Positions 11,166-20,726 of a stretch of DNA of 64,000 nucleotides are shown here, piece by piece. Source of the DNA: Symsagittifera roscoffensis (lineage: Eukaryota > Xenacoelomorpha > Acoela > Convolutidae); NCBI RefSeq assembly GCF_963678635.1, contig NC_087065.1:10811579-10875578 (forward strand), in the 5' to 3' direction. Within the stretch, counting starts at the first letter, position 1. Each line of letters opens with the position of its first letter. The position numbers were made by a program, and so were the translations under genes. The notes beneath the pieces were generated by a model. That model ran no database searches, was not told where the DNA came from, and saw only the letters and a list, made by a program, of their open reading frames with translations.

Positions 11166-12393
11166 TCAGATCTCTCACCAAACTGTCTCCAATGATCAAA
11201 TGGCGACTCCCTGGGGGAATTACCTGGTCGTTCGTGGCGGTGTTCCAGCTCATGTCATTCAGGCAGGCTCGAGGATGCTCGGCTGGCACTTGCGTGAACT
11301 GATGACGTGCCATCAGATTCTTCCTGATGTCTACCACGCGAGACTTCTCAAAGACTCCACCAGGCGCAGAACACGCTATCGTGCGGGTTGTTCGCTCCGA
11401 GCTATTTGATGAATGATCACGACGTTGGGAAGGAACGATCCTAACCAGTGTCCGCTCAGTGCCTCTGTTGATCTCATCCATCGCGGCTCTGGCCACTTGG
11501 TTAAATGATTCCTGAAATTGGGGAGCTAGATAGGTGTCAGAAGGGTCTGGTATCGTGAACCTCTGACTCGAAGCAGACGGTCGTGTCTGCTGAGGAGCCT
11601 CGGGCCCCCTTGATGCACGCAAATCCAGAACCTCAGGTCCTCTCGATGCGCATAGCTCCTGCGCTGTTGTCCTGGGGCGTGTGTCGTTGGATCCCTCCGA
11701 GGATCTCATGCTCGCCAGGACTTCCGGTGACACTTGGCTCACCTTCGCCATATACAGCTCCTTCAGGTGCTTTATTTCATCCTCCTTATAAGCCACCTGC
11801 AGATCTTCGTATTTCTTCTTCCATTCGTCCCTCTCTCGAGCTATTGCCCTATACTCCTGGAGTTTGGCACACAGCTCGCTCTGATCTTTCTCCTTCTTTT
11901 CCAGCGTCTCGATTGTCTCTGACGTCTGGATCTCTATCTCGCTCACTCTCACTTTCTTCAAAGGAGGAGCAGCTGTAGGAGAGTCGACCGAATGTGACGG
12001 GCCTGGCCCATCACGTTGTCTCTTCGCTCCGATGAGTGGCTGCGCCGGTTGGACTGGTAAGGGCATCTCACCTAGCCGGTGGTCCCTCTGCTCACCTAGT
12101 CCTGGCTCACGAGCCAGGTCGTGGCCAGACATTTCTCCACGCCCCCTACTCATCAATCGGTTTCGACCTCTCTCGGCGGTCCCGGACTCACCGTAGGCCA
12201 ACATCAACACGACTTCTGTAGGGCGATTCCCTCGGCCCTCTCGTCTCAGTGCATTAAGGAGCGCGACCACAAACATCGCCAACCCCGGGTCTTCTCGTGT
12301 GAAATCACAATCGATCAGCCGCTGATAGATCTCGTCTAGAGTCGCTCCTAGACTCGCTGAGAGGAATTCCATGAGTTCGTTCGTGTCACCCAT
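11137..12393 (-). CDS. Accessory ORF 1: coiled-coil protein ending in a truncated SGNH domain
   Basis: 418 codons with a good ATG at 12393, after a 430-bp non-coding spacer, so this looks like the true start of the accessory translation unit. Residues 1-60 are helical. About 65-140 are Arg/Gly/Pro-rich. About 150-215 form a strongly charged heptad-like segment typical of a coiled coil. There are two near-copies of CASRGPEV / RASRGPEA. The last 22 residues contain HLIIGDSLVRDL, a textbook block I (GDS, residues 402-404) of an SGNH hydrolase, and then the frame stops. Blocks II-V are absent, so the domain is cut after its nucleophile motif. A deletion joining this point to the next ORF is the simplest reading. 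Cellular role unknown. Confidence 0.7.
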   Translation of the reverse strand: MGDTNELMEFLSASLGATLDEIYQRLIDCDFTREDPGLAMFVVALLNALRREGRGNRPTEVVLMLAYGESGTAERGRNRLMSRGRGEMSGHDLAREPGLGEQRDHRLGEMPLPVQPAQPLIGAKRQRDGPGPSHSVDSPTAAPPLKKVRVSEIEIQTSETIETLEKKEKDQSELCAKLQEYRAIARERDEWKKKYEDLQVAYKEDEIKHLKELYMAKVSQVSPEVLASMRSSEGSNDTRPRTTAQELCASRGPEVLDLRASRGPEAPQQTRPSASSQRFTIPDPSDTYLAPQFQESFNQVARAAMDEINRGTERTLVRIVPSQRRDHSSNSSERTTRTIACSAPGGVFEKSRVVDIRKNLMARHQFTQVPAEHPRACLNDMSWNTATNDQVIPPGSRHLIIGDSLVRDLNEIFVYGQT

Positions 12394-12823
12394 TTCTTAT
12401 CGTGTTGATTCTTGCTGTCGTGTAGTGTCTTCTTGTGTCGTTTCGATTCAATGGATAAAATAAACAATTTCTGTTCAATCGAGATCTAAAAAACAGTTTG
12501 CGACTTAAAACTGTCATTTTTAGATTGAACATCAATCAACTCTTTAAAACTCTCCATTGAAATTCTTTTTTCAATTCTGATTTAAAAATTTAGCACCAAG
12601 GTGGATCGTCCACCTTTACCTTTGTCAGAGTAGCACGAATGTGCGCTGTCACCTTGATGACACAAACATAGAACATAACATAAACACATAAACATCACAC
12701 ACCTATACTATCACATAAAAACATAATCCCTAATACTGTACCTAAAACCTAACCTAACCTAAAACTTGACTCTAATTCCTATCGAATAACTTAATAAAAA
12801 TCACTTATCGCCGAGCGCAATTC
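12394..12823 (-). promoter_or_regulatory. Spacer between pol and accessory ORFs with a string of hairpins
   Basis: A/T-rich non-coding spacer holding five short perfect inverted repeats within 170 bp: 12493-12514 (7-bp stem), 12523-12537 (6-bp stem, 3-nt loop), 12598-12616 (AAGGTGGA tcg TCCACCTT), 12633-12644 (GCAC gaat GTGC) and 12647-12662 (5-bp stem). A CCTAACCTAACCTAAA run is at about 12750. This would be the 5' region for expressing the accessory ORF, by splicing, an internal promoter or internal initiation. The sequence alone does not tell which. Confidence 0.45.
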
Positions 12824-14593
12824 TTAGCATATACTCAGATAGTATTTTTTATGTAAGTACACTTCTATGTCAGTCTCTGAAAATATCACATGCACAAGAG
12901 CGTACAACTCTCTCGGGTGTAGCTTCCCTCTATTGGGATCATAAACTGGTAACGAGAGAGAGGTCACACCTCTCTCAACCAGGAAATCCCTGAGTCGAGT
13001 CAAGGCCAATACCAAGCTCTCCGGATTCACGTGTTGCCTATCAGTAGCTTTCGTAACCAAAAAACACAAATATTTCCCTGGTATCTGTGATGCAACAGGG
13101 GGCAACGCTATCATTCCTCCTACACCAGGCCTCTGTTTCCACAAAAACTCTATATTCTTGTACTCTCTTTTAAAGTCAGCTGCTAGTGCTGTTTTGAAGC
13201 TCACATCCGCCGTTATCGCTATGGCGCACGTGCGTTCCGTGAGTATGAAATCGCTGTCCGTTATGACGATATTGTTCGAATAATGGTTCGGTAGATCAAA
13301 ATACGATTCAAAGATTCGTCCAAAAGGTGGTTTCTTATCATTCTCGCCCTCTGTCTCTAGTTCTCCGGTTTTTCTTGCCGATTTCATTTTTTTTATCATG
13401 AGGTTTTCGGTGTGGGTGAGTCCTACCCCCACTCCCCGGACAAAAATATCCATCGACGTCCCCGTCGATCGCCCAAAGTCTAGGAGACCGAGGTTGGATT
13501 TTGGAACACGTAGAGGACCATCTGGGGCGACCCAGTTGGACTCGGTATTGTCATGACTGATGTATTTGACGCCGTCTCTATCGACGTCCTGAATCGTCAG
13601 GATCGTCTCTTTTGGATCTGTCAGCAGATCGTGGAGCCATTCGAGCACGCGCAAATTTGTTAGTTCTTGCTCATGAGTCTGTTCCGCTTCTGGTTCGAAC
13701 TCCATTTCCGGTTCTGATCGATCGTCGATCCAATCTTGATCCATATCGTTCACAAGGTCGATTTCTTCTAGCATCGCCACTTCATCCAGTCCCACCAGCG
13801 AGTCTATGACATCACTCACTACTATCCTGTCTACAACGAAGTCCTCGCCATACGGATTGTATTTCTTCTGGTTTTTTCCTTTCTTGCTTTGGCGTGTTTC
13901 CATGGTGAGAGGAAAGTCAGGCTGTATTCCTTTGTCAATTTCGGTTTGTTGCGGGCAATCCCAGTCTTCTTCGGCATAGGGTAGAGTTTCATCGTCCACC
14001 TCTACTCGCTCAGTCAACTCGAGATCCAGTGGTGGATCGCAATCGTCCACCACCTCATTCCCGTCGTTCTTGTCACGAGTACCCCTTTCATTCACTTCAC
14101 AAGCAGGATCCACTATTAAATAATCTCCCTCTTGCATGTCCGCTGGGATGCACCAATCCTCTGACGAGGCATTGTGTGGTTTGATGTTCTCGTAATGAGC
14201 CGCTCTTCCAGTGCTCAGTCGATAAAAACGACCTCCTTGGTGCACCTCTGTTATCTGAAATGGACCACGCCATTTCTTCAATAGTTTCTTGGTTCCTTTT
14301 GGTGGAACCACTTCCTGGAACACCCAGACGTAATCGCCAACTGAGTAGGCTTTTGCATCGGCTGTCCTTTTATCAAACCTCCTTTTTTGTCTAACTTGCG
14401 CCTGTTGCGTATTCCTCCTGCATAAGTCATTGAGGTCCTGTTGTCTTCTAATAACGTCCCGCACGTACGTTTGCGGTGCAGTCCTCTTCCCTTCATATTC
14501 AGGGTAGAAGAACGTTAACGGGAGTGCTTTTTCGTGACCCGTCAGCATCATATGCGGACTTATTCCCGTGGTGGAATGCTCCGTGCTGTTCTA
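12824..14593 (-). CDS. Pol C-terminal part: integrase C-terminal domain plus macro-like domain
   Basis: This frame continues the integrase after an in-frame TAG at 14593-14591. The nominal first Met is at 14551. The first 110 residues contain the C-terminal integrase region, with QKRRFDKRT followed by a GDYVWVFQ...KWRGPFQI SH3-like segment as in Ty3/Gypsy elements. Then comes an acidic linker of about 200 residues. Residues about 419-575 (12827-13297) resemble a macro domain of the OARD1/ADP-ribose-glycohydrolase type: CAIAITADVSFKTALAADF lines up with the ADP-ribose loop, YLCFLVTKA with the Y-L-I-T-K strand, and VTSLSLPVYDPNRGKL with the second loop. The glycines normally lining both loops are largely replaced, so ligand binding is uncertain. 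A macro domain here could reverse ADP-ribosylation by host defence enzymes. That is inference. Confidence 0.72.
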
Positions 14594-17500
14594 AGCACCC
14601 ATCACTTGCGGCAAGTGCTTGTCCCAGTCATCCATGTAGCGTGAGCAATAGACTCTCAACATGGATACCAGTGTGCGATTCTGCCTCTCGACTAGGCCAT
14701 TCGTTTGCGGGTGATAAGTGGTCGAGTGGGCCTGCGCTACCTGCGACCTTTTCATTAACTCTTTCGTGAGATCACCTACGAATGCTTTGCCATTGTCCGA
14801 TTGGAACGTGATGGGGCAGCCATGCCTTGCTATCCACACATTTATCAAATGATCGCATGTCTCTTCTGCCGATGCTGTTATGCACGGTGCTGCCTCCGCA
14901 TACTTCGTAAAATGGTCGATCATTACCAGCACCTGATTATAGCCCGTTGCTGTCATACAGATATTCTGATGATCAATTTGCACCACTTCGTTGAAACCTG
15001 ACGACTCTATTGACTGTAGGGGGAACCTTAGCTTCCTGGGATCCTTCGCTTGCTGACATGACAGGCATGCTGCGATCCACTTCTCACAAGCCTTCTTCAA
15101 TCCCGGCCATTCAAATCGTTTCTGTATCCTGTTATACACTTTGTCCACGCCTTGATGACCCATCTGATCATGTGAACGAAAGAGCAATTCGGTCTGGTAC
15201 AACTGTGGTAACACTGTTGAATTGTATTTATAAAGGACCTTGTCCTCCTCCTTGCGCTTACAGGCTACGATTCCGTCCTTATTCAGGTACAACAAGTCGT
15301 TTCGCTTCAGGTAGAATTGCTTCAGGATTTTGTAGCTGTCTTCTTCCAAGTCTCCCTTGTCAGGTGCTCCATTCTCAATCCATCTCTTGAGACTGCTCGT
15401 CATCCTATCATTTCGTTGAGCCCTTAGGAGATCCGACAGCCTGTACCTGGCTTTCAAATACGTCTTCACCACGTTCATTTGCCCACTCATTATCTCCGGA
15501 GCATGAGCATCGTCCATCAACTTGACACACCATATCTTTTTCAAAGGCGTCGCTTCCTGCACAGATGGTTCCAGATTGGTACGGACGACCGTACCATGTG
15601 GCAGCAATCTGGTTGGGCGCTTCGAAACTGCTATCAGCTCGAGCTCGTCTGCGGCATTATCTACCACAGTGCCCTCTTCATCTGAGGTGTATCTGTCCCT
15701 GTCTGGATCCTGATGTGTTTCTCGGTCCAGCCCACGCTGCTTCCAGTCTACCAACAAGGAGTGGATTGCAATCTCTGACATATCGGAGTTGGAAGTTGTT
15801 TCAGACGTGTTGTCCCAGGACTGGGGTCCCGAGTCAACACTTGAGTCGACTGATCCTCCAACATCATATTCCAAGCTGTCTGAGATGTTTCTCGACTCCC
15901 CGGACAAAACTCTGTCCATCGGTCGCTTTGAACCCGACTCCCCGGACAAAATTCTGCCCCTAGGTGGTCTAGTCAACCTCTCCCCGGACAAGTCGTCCTG
16001 TACGGGCTCAAAGGTGTCCGACTCCTCAGACGAGTCGTCCTTGACTGGCTCGAAGGTATCAGACTCCCCGGACATTGTCTCGTCCACGGACGAACAATCT
16101 GGGCTCGGCTCGTATTCCTCTTTTGCATCCGTGAAGTGCACTCTCCTCGTGAAGCTAGATTTCGACCTGATCCTGACTTCCTCAGTAGTTTGGTTCTGGT
16201 TCAATGTTCCATATTCAGTGAACAAAGTTCTCAACAAGACTTCTTTCGGCATCGAGGTCACCAGCTGGTTGACGATCGACCTGCAATCCCGTTCAACGCC
16301 TCGGCTGCGAATGAACACTGGCCTCTTCTCTGTTCTCTCGGTGACAGTCAACCGCTGCATGGTCTCCATCCATTCACGATCATGCCTATCCACTTCCCTA
16401 TCCAACAAGTCGCGGAGTTTTCCCATGACCTCCGGCGCCACCTTCACCGTCTTGTTCAATAAAGCGATGCTGTTTATACCCAGCCTGGTCAGTTCTTGCT
16501 GTACCAAGTTGGATCGGACTAGCAGATCCAACGGAACGGGCTCGCCTCTGGCTAAAAGCTTTATCTCCGCGGCCGTCTCCACTGGAAGGTCAGGGTGTCC
16601 AGGTATAGGATGTCCTGATTTGTCTAACCACCTAGTAAGTGGCAGCTTGTCGTAGGTTTCTTTGTCCAGAAAGGAAAACCCGTCTTTGATCTCTGATTGG
16701 TTAGCTTGCTTCTCCTCGAGGCGCTCATAAAATTCTGTCTTTTTACTGAGGCTATCTGCGTTCTGGTGCTTGTCACGGGTACGGTGCTCTATGATCATGT
16801 GGTATCCATCCAGGCGCACAATCCAACGACCAATATAGCTTTGGTCCATCGAATAGGTTTTCAGCCAGGCAAGGGCACGATTATCCACACGTAACTTGAA
16901 GGGAGCACTCCCCAAGTAGGCCCTGTATTTTTCCACGAAAGTGATCACCGCAAACATCTCCGCTTTTGGTGCGCCGTACTTCATTTCAGTATCACTCATG
17001 ACTTTACTCCCGTAGGCTATCGGACGAAGAACCGTTCTCCCGTTCCACTCCTGCTCCTGGTGAAGTATGCCCGATATCGCAACCACTGATGCATCCGTGT
17101 CCAGCACGAACATTCCCTTCTCCGTTGGCATGCCGAGGACCGGTGCCTCGCAAAGTTCACGTTTGATATTTTCAAATGAGACTTGTGCCTCATCAGTCCA
17201 GGTGAACTTTTTGCCCTTGTTTCTCATCAACCTCTGCATGGGGTATATTTTATCAGCATACCCCTTGATGAACTCTCGATAATAATTTGCGAATCCCAGA
17301 AAACTCATCAGCTGTGTGTCTGTTTTAGGTGCCTTCCAGGTCAGCACCGCTTCAACCGCTTCGGGATCTGGTCTCACTCCATGTTTGTCAACCAGGCGGC
17401 CCAGATACTTTATGGAATCCCTGAGGATTTCACACTTAGAGGGTTTGCATTTCAGACCCGCCTGCTTCATGCAAGAAAACACCTCCTCCAACCTCTCTAT

Positions 17501-17760
17501 GTGGTCTTCTAAGGTTGGTGTTGCAATCACGACATCATCGACATAACACATGATGAGATTCCCATATTTCTTAGTGACGCTCGTGAGTGCCTGGGCCATC
17601 AGTCGCTGGAATGTGGCCGTCGCGTTGCACAATCCGAATGGCATCCTCTTCCACTGGAACAGTCCCAGCTCACACGCGAAACCTGTTTTCTCTCGATCTT
17701 GCTTTCTGAGTGGCACTTGCCAGAATGCGGAGCCCAAATCCAATGTCGTGAAAAACTTCT
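14591..17760 (-). CDS. Pol: reverse transcriptase (partial), RNase H, long linker, integrase core
   Basis: About 1,050 codons without an ATG start. It begins inside RT at LDLGSAFWQV. RT has YVDD at residues 67-70 and the KYLG motif near 112. RNase H follows (LDTDAS at about 214-219). Residues about 350-830 are an unusually long Ser/Asp/Glu-rich linker with repeated LSGES motifs. Integrase has an H-x4-H...C-x2-C zinc site and the triad D924, D983, E1019, with 35 residues between the last two, as in D,D35E integrases. The RT region upstream of FTTLD (fingers and the first catalytic Asp motif) is missing and the frame changes there, so RT is not functional. The frame ends at an in-frame TAG (14593-14591) inside integrase. 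Confidence 0.92.
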
Positions 17761-18539
17761 ATCTCAATCTCGTGCTCTACAAAATTGCAACAACCTATGT
17801 CGGCCTTATGTTTCGAAAAAACGTCTGCGTTCCGATTTAGCACCGCCCTGAGCGAATCTAGTTCCTTGTCTGATATTTTACCCTTCAGATGTTCTATCTC
17901 AGCTAACTCTGCCTCCGTCGGCCTCTCAGGAAAGTTGGAACAACTAGACAGCCCATCATCTGTTTCCGACTTCATTGAAAACAATTTCCTAGAAGATTTC
18001 AATTCATTTACTCTTTTCATTATACATTCTTGGTTCGCATGCAATGGACATTTAGTGACATCAAACTTCTTCAAGTTCTCCACACTCAGAAAGTCTGTGT
18101 TCAGAGGCAAAGCGTAGCCAAGTTTCTTTCCCCTCTGTATTGTCACTGTTGTTGCTTCTGTGTTCAATAACACACTCACACACAGTCCGCTCTGAGTGAG
18201 TGAGAAGCTTCTTCCTAAAATAGCCGAGCTTTTACTGTTTGGATTTGGTACCAGACACACCTGTCTGTCATTGCTGAGTTCATTCAAGTTCCTCATCCTA
18301 AACGTCGCTACTACGGCTTGGTTCGGTTTCAATCTAACTTTTCGATCCAGAAAAATCAGCACCTTGGCCTGATTAATTAAGATCTTATTAAGGGGTCTTT
18401 TCTCATACTTTCTCTCAGGATCCTTGATCCTAATCAATCCGTCATTGAGATCGATCGTGACGTCAAAGTTGCGAACGAAATCCCTTCCTAGGATGAACTG
18501 GTCGGATTCGTCCAAATTCTCTACTACTAGGAAGCTCAT
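17757..18539 (-). CDS. Protease C-terminal half and pre-RT region
   Basis: This frame follows in register the TGA at 18542-18540 that ends the Gag-protease frame. It starts MSFLVVEN and carries FILGRDF, the second conserved block of retropepsins (ILG-x-D-F), so the protease fold is split by the stop. The next 200 residues are the usual Gypsy spacer leading to FSKHKADIG and HEIEIE, which normally lies just before RT. At about 17757 the sequence jumps in another frame to FTTLD of RT. Roughly 90 residues of RT are missing at this junction, comparing with the general Ty3/Gypsy layout. Start by readthrough or reinitiation at the adjacent ATG is possible. Confidence 0.82.
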
Positions 18540-20720
18540 TCAAAGATGTCTTCCTCCGAGCTGCAGTGAAATGATCGGGGTTCGTCCGGTGACATAGATC
18601 GCTCCCTGATTGGCAGCTGCCAACCTGATGTTTGTCGGTATGAGATCCGACCTTTCGAAACCCATGTCAGTCCAAGTTTTGACTGGCATGACACTAACCA
18701 CTGCTCCCGTGTCTAGCAGTCCCTTTACTGAAAGTTGTCTGCCTTGCACGTCCAGAACGTGTGCGGCCAGATCGGCCTCACAACCAATATGCACCGCATC
18801 TTGTTCGAGCATCGCGTTGTGTCCGATTCGTCTAACCTTCAGCTCCTCTTGACCAATGTATATCCGGCCAATCTGATCGTTCGCATCAGTTATGTGAGCT
18901 TTCGTGTAGATATTGATGCCATCCACATTCATCAGGATTGGGTAAGGGCCATGTACATCGATATAATGTCCGTCCACTTTCATCAGTCTCGGACCTCCCG
19001 TTGTGAGCAGCGCTCGCACTGCCCTGGAGTCCAGTTTGGGATCATTCTCCTTCAGGTAGTCGGCATAGATGTCCAGGTGGACTAGTGTAATCTCGGATGG
19101 TTCACTCAAGTTCTTGACCACCTGGTGCCCTTCGACTGAGATGATGGACATTATTTTGGTCCCCGCCTTCGTCATGCCGAAAGTCTTACCAGATATAACG
19201 TTCAGTTTTAGTCCCTGTTTCTTGGGTTCCTCTTTGTCTTCTGCTTTTGTCGTTTTACCCAGGACATTAAAACTTTCCCGAAGATATGTGCTCTCCAGCT
19301 CCGACCTTACCCATTGCTCCACTTCTTTCGTGGCTAGGTCCTGTTTGACATTCTGCAGCGCTGTCCTTGCCGCCAGGCCGTAATCCACCTTGAGTGGGCT
19401 AGACGACTCTGCTTCGAGGTTCGAGGCTACAACCTCGTCAGGCCATGTCTTAACCTTTTTGGTCGTGAAGGTGCTCGGTGTCGTCTCCTTTCTCCGAGAT
19501 TCAGCCTCGTTCATCAGACGTGCTCGACTGGCCTTGACACCCGAAAGCGCCTCTTCGTGGCGGGGATGTTTCGCGTCCGCTACTGCGTCCCAAAATTGAG
19601 TGCAATCCGACTTGAAGTGTCCCTCCAAATTACAGAAGAAACACCTCGGACCATATTTCATGATGAGCCCTCTGACGTACTCCTCATGATCCTCGTCGGT
19701 CGCGTCGGCGTCCTCGACAAAGTAGCCTATGGCCTTCATGTTCTGTTTGTATGTAGAACACGCAGAAACGTGATGGTCCATCGAACCACAATTCGCGCAC
19801 GACCTCCTCTTGTCCATGTCATCGCGAGGTTTGTACCAACTGGAATTCGCACCAGTGTTTGTCCCGCTATAGTTGCCATAATTGCTGTAACGGTTTTGCG
19901 CCCTCGGTTTTATGAGCAAATACTCGCGTGACTTCATACGCAAGTCGTCAGGCGTGGGTACCTGGTCAAGCGACAGGGTGAAGTGAGTGGCCAACATCGT
20001 CTTCAACTCCTCACTCCTTACTCCATCCATGAACTTCGAAGCAATCGCCAAGTTTCGCTCGGATATTCTCTCATCCGGGTTGCTTCTCCTCCTGAGCAAT
20101 TCAAGGTCGTCCAAGAATTTATCTATTGATTCTTCATCTCTCTGACGCCTCTTCTCGAACTTCACCATAGCCTGGTGCCCTTGTACTCCAGAGCCGAAAC
20201 GATTCAGCAGGATGTCGAATATCTTGCGAGCGCTGTCTCTCTCATTGGCTCTTTTCGCCATTACACAATTTAATGCAGTACCCTCCAGGTTGCTCGTCAG
20301 CGCGCTGCACTCTTGTTTCTTGGAGAGATTCTCTTCCTCAAAGTGTAACTTCATCACCTCTATCCAAGTATCAATGCAGCCGTCCGACTCGTCTTTATAT
20401 GACTTCGGCTTTTTCAGTGTTCTTCTTGACCTCTCTCCTCTCTCGGTTGACTTCGAGAGCTTGGTGATGAATGTTTCAAGAGATCTGTTCAGAGGCTCAA
20501 ACATCGAGGCATACATCGTTGTGTCTTGTGAGACTGTAGTCAGATCTGGTACTGAACTGACTTGTGGCACGGTTGGCAATCTTGTCTCCGGGGTGGCATC
20601 TGCCTCCGGTGGGACTGGATTCGTCCAGCCAGGCCTCTGCGGGGCTGCACTTGGCCGCTCCTTGTTTCTATGTTCGTAGTTCGTTCTCGAGCCTTGCTGG
20701 GCTCTGGCACTGTTGCCCAT
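18540..20720 (-). CDS. Gag capsid, nucleocapsid and protease N-terminal half
   Basis: 726 codons from ATG 20720. Residues about 60-275 resemble a Retrotrans_gag capsid domain (helical; LEGTALNCV, FDILLNRFG, SIDKFLDDLELL). Two CCHC zinc knuckles follow: CANCGSMDHHVSAC and CFFCNLEGHFKSDC, both C-x2-C-x4-H-x4-C. Near the end LLDTGAVVSVMP is the aspartic protease active site (D-T-G). The frame stops at TGA 18542-18540 before the second protease block, which is in the same frame beyond the stop. The start is also in the same frame as the preceding ORF, separated by one TGA (20729-20727). The product would form the virus-like particle and process it. Confidence 0.88.
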   Translation of the reverse strand: MGNSARAQQGSRTNYEHRNKERPSAAPQRPGWTNPVPPEADATPETRLPTVPQVSSVPDLTTVSQDTTMYASMFEPLNRSLETFITKLSKSTERGERSRRTLKKPKSYKDESDGCIDTWIEVMKLHFEEENLSKKQECSALTSNLEGTALNCVMAKRANERDSARKIFDILLNRFGSGVQGHQAMVKFEKRRQRDEESIDKFLDDLELLRRRSNPDERISERNLAIASKFMDGVRSEELKTMLATHFTLSLDQVPTPDDLRMKSREYLLIKPRAQNRYSNYGNYSGTNTGANSSWYKPRDDMDKRRSCANCGSMDHHVSACSTYKQNMKAIGYFVEDADATDEDHEEYVRGLIMKYGPRCFFCNLEGHFKSDCTQFWDAVADAKHPRHEEALSGVKASRARLMNEAESRRKETTPSTFTTKKVKTWPDEVVASNLEAESSSPLKVDYGLAARTALQNVKQDLATKEVEQWVRSELESTYLRESFNVLGKTTKAEDKEEPKKQGLKLNVISGKTFGMTKAGTKIMSIISVEGHQVVKNLSEPSEITLVHLDIYADYLKENDPKLDSRAVRALLTTGGPRLMKVDGHYIDVHGPYPILMNVDGINIYTKAHITDANDQIGRIYIGQEELKVRRIGHNAMLEQDAVHIGCEADLAAHVLDVQGRQLSVKGLLDTGAVVSVMPVKTWTDMGFERSDLIPTNIRLAAANQGAIYVTGRTPIISLQLGGRHL

Positions 20721-20726
20721 ACCATC

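Noticed and set aside
4595-12393. Accessory region as a retroviral envelope gene
   Set aside because: No signal peptide, fusion peptide or transmembrane anchor is visible, and SGNH-like motifs point elsewhere.
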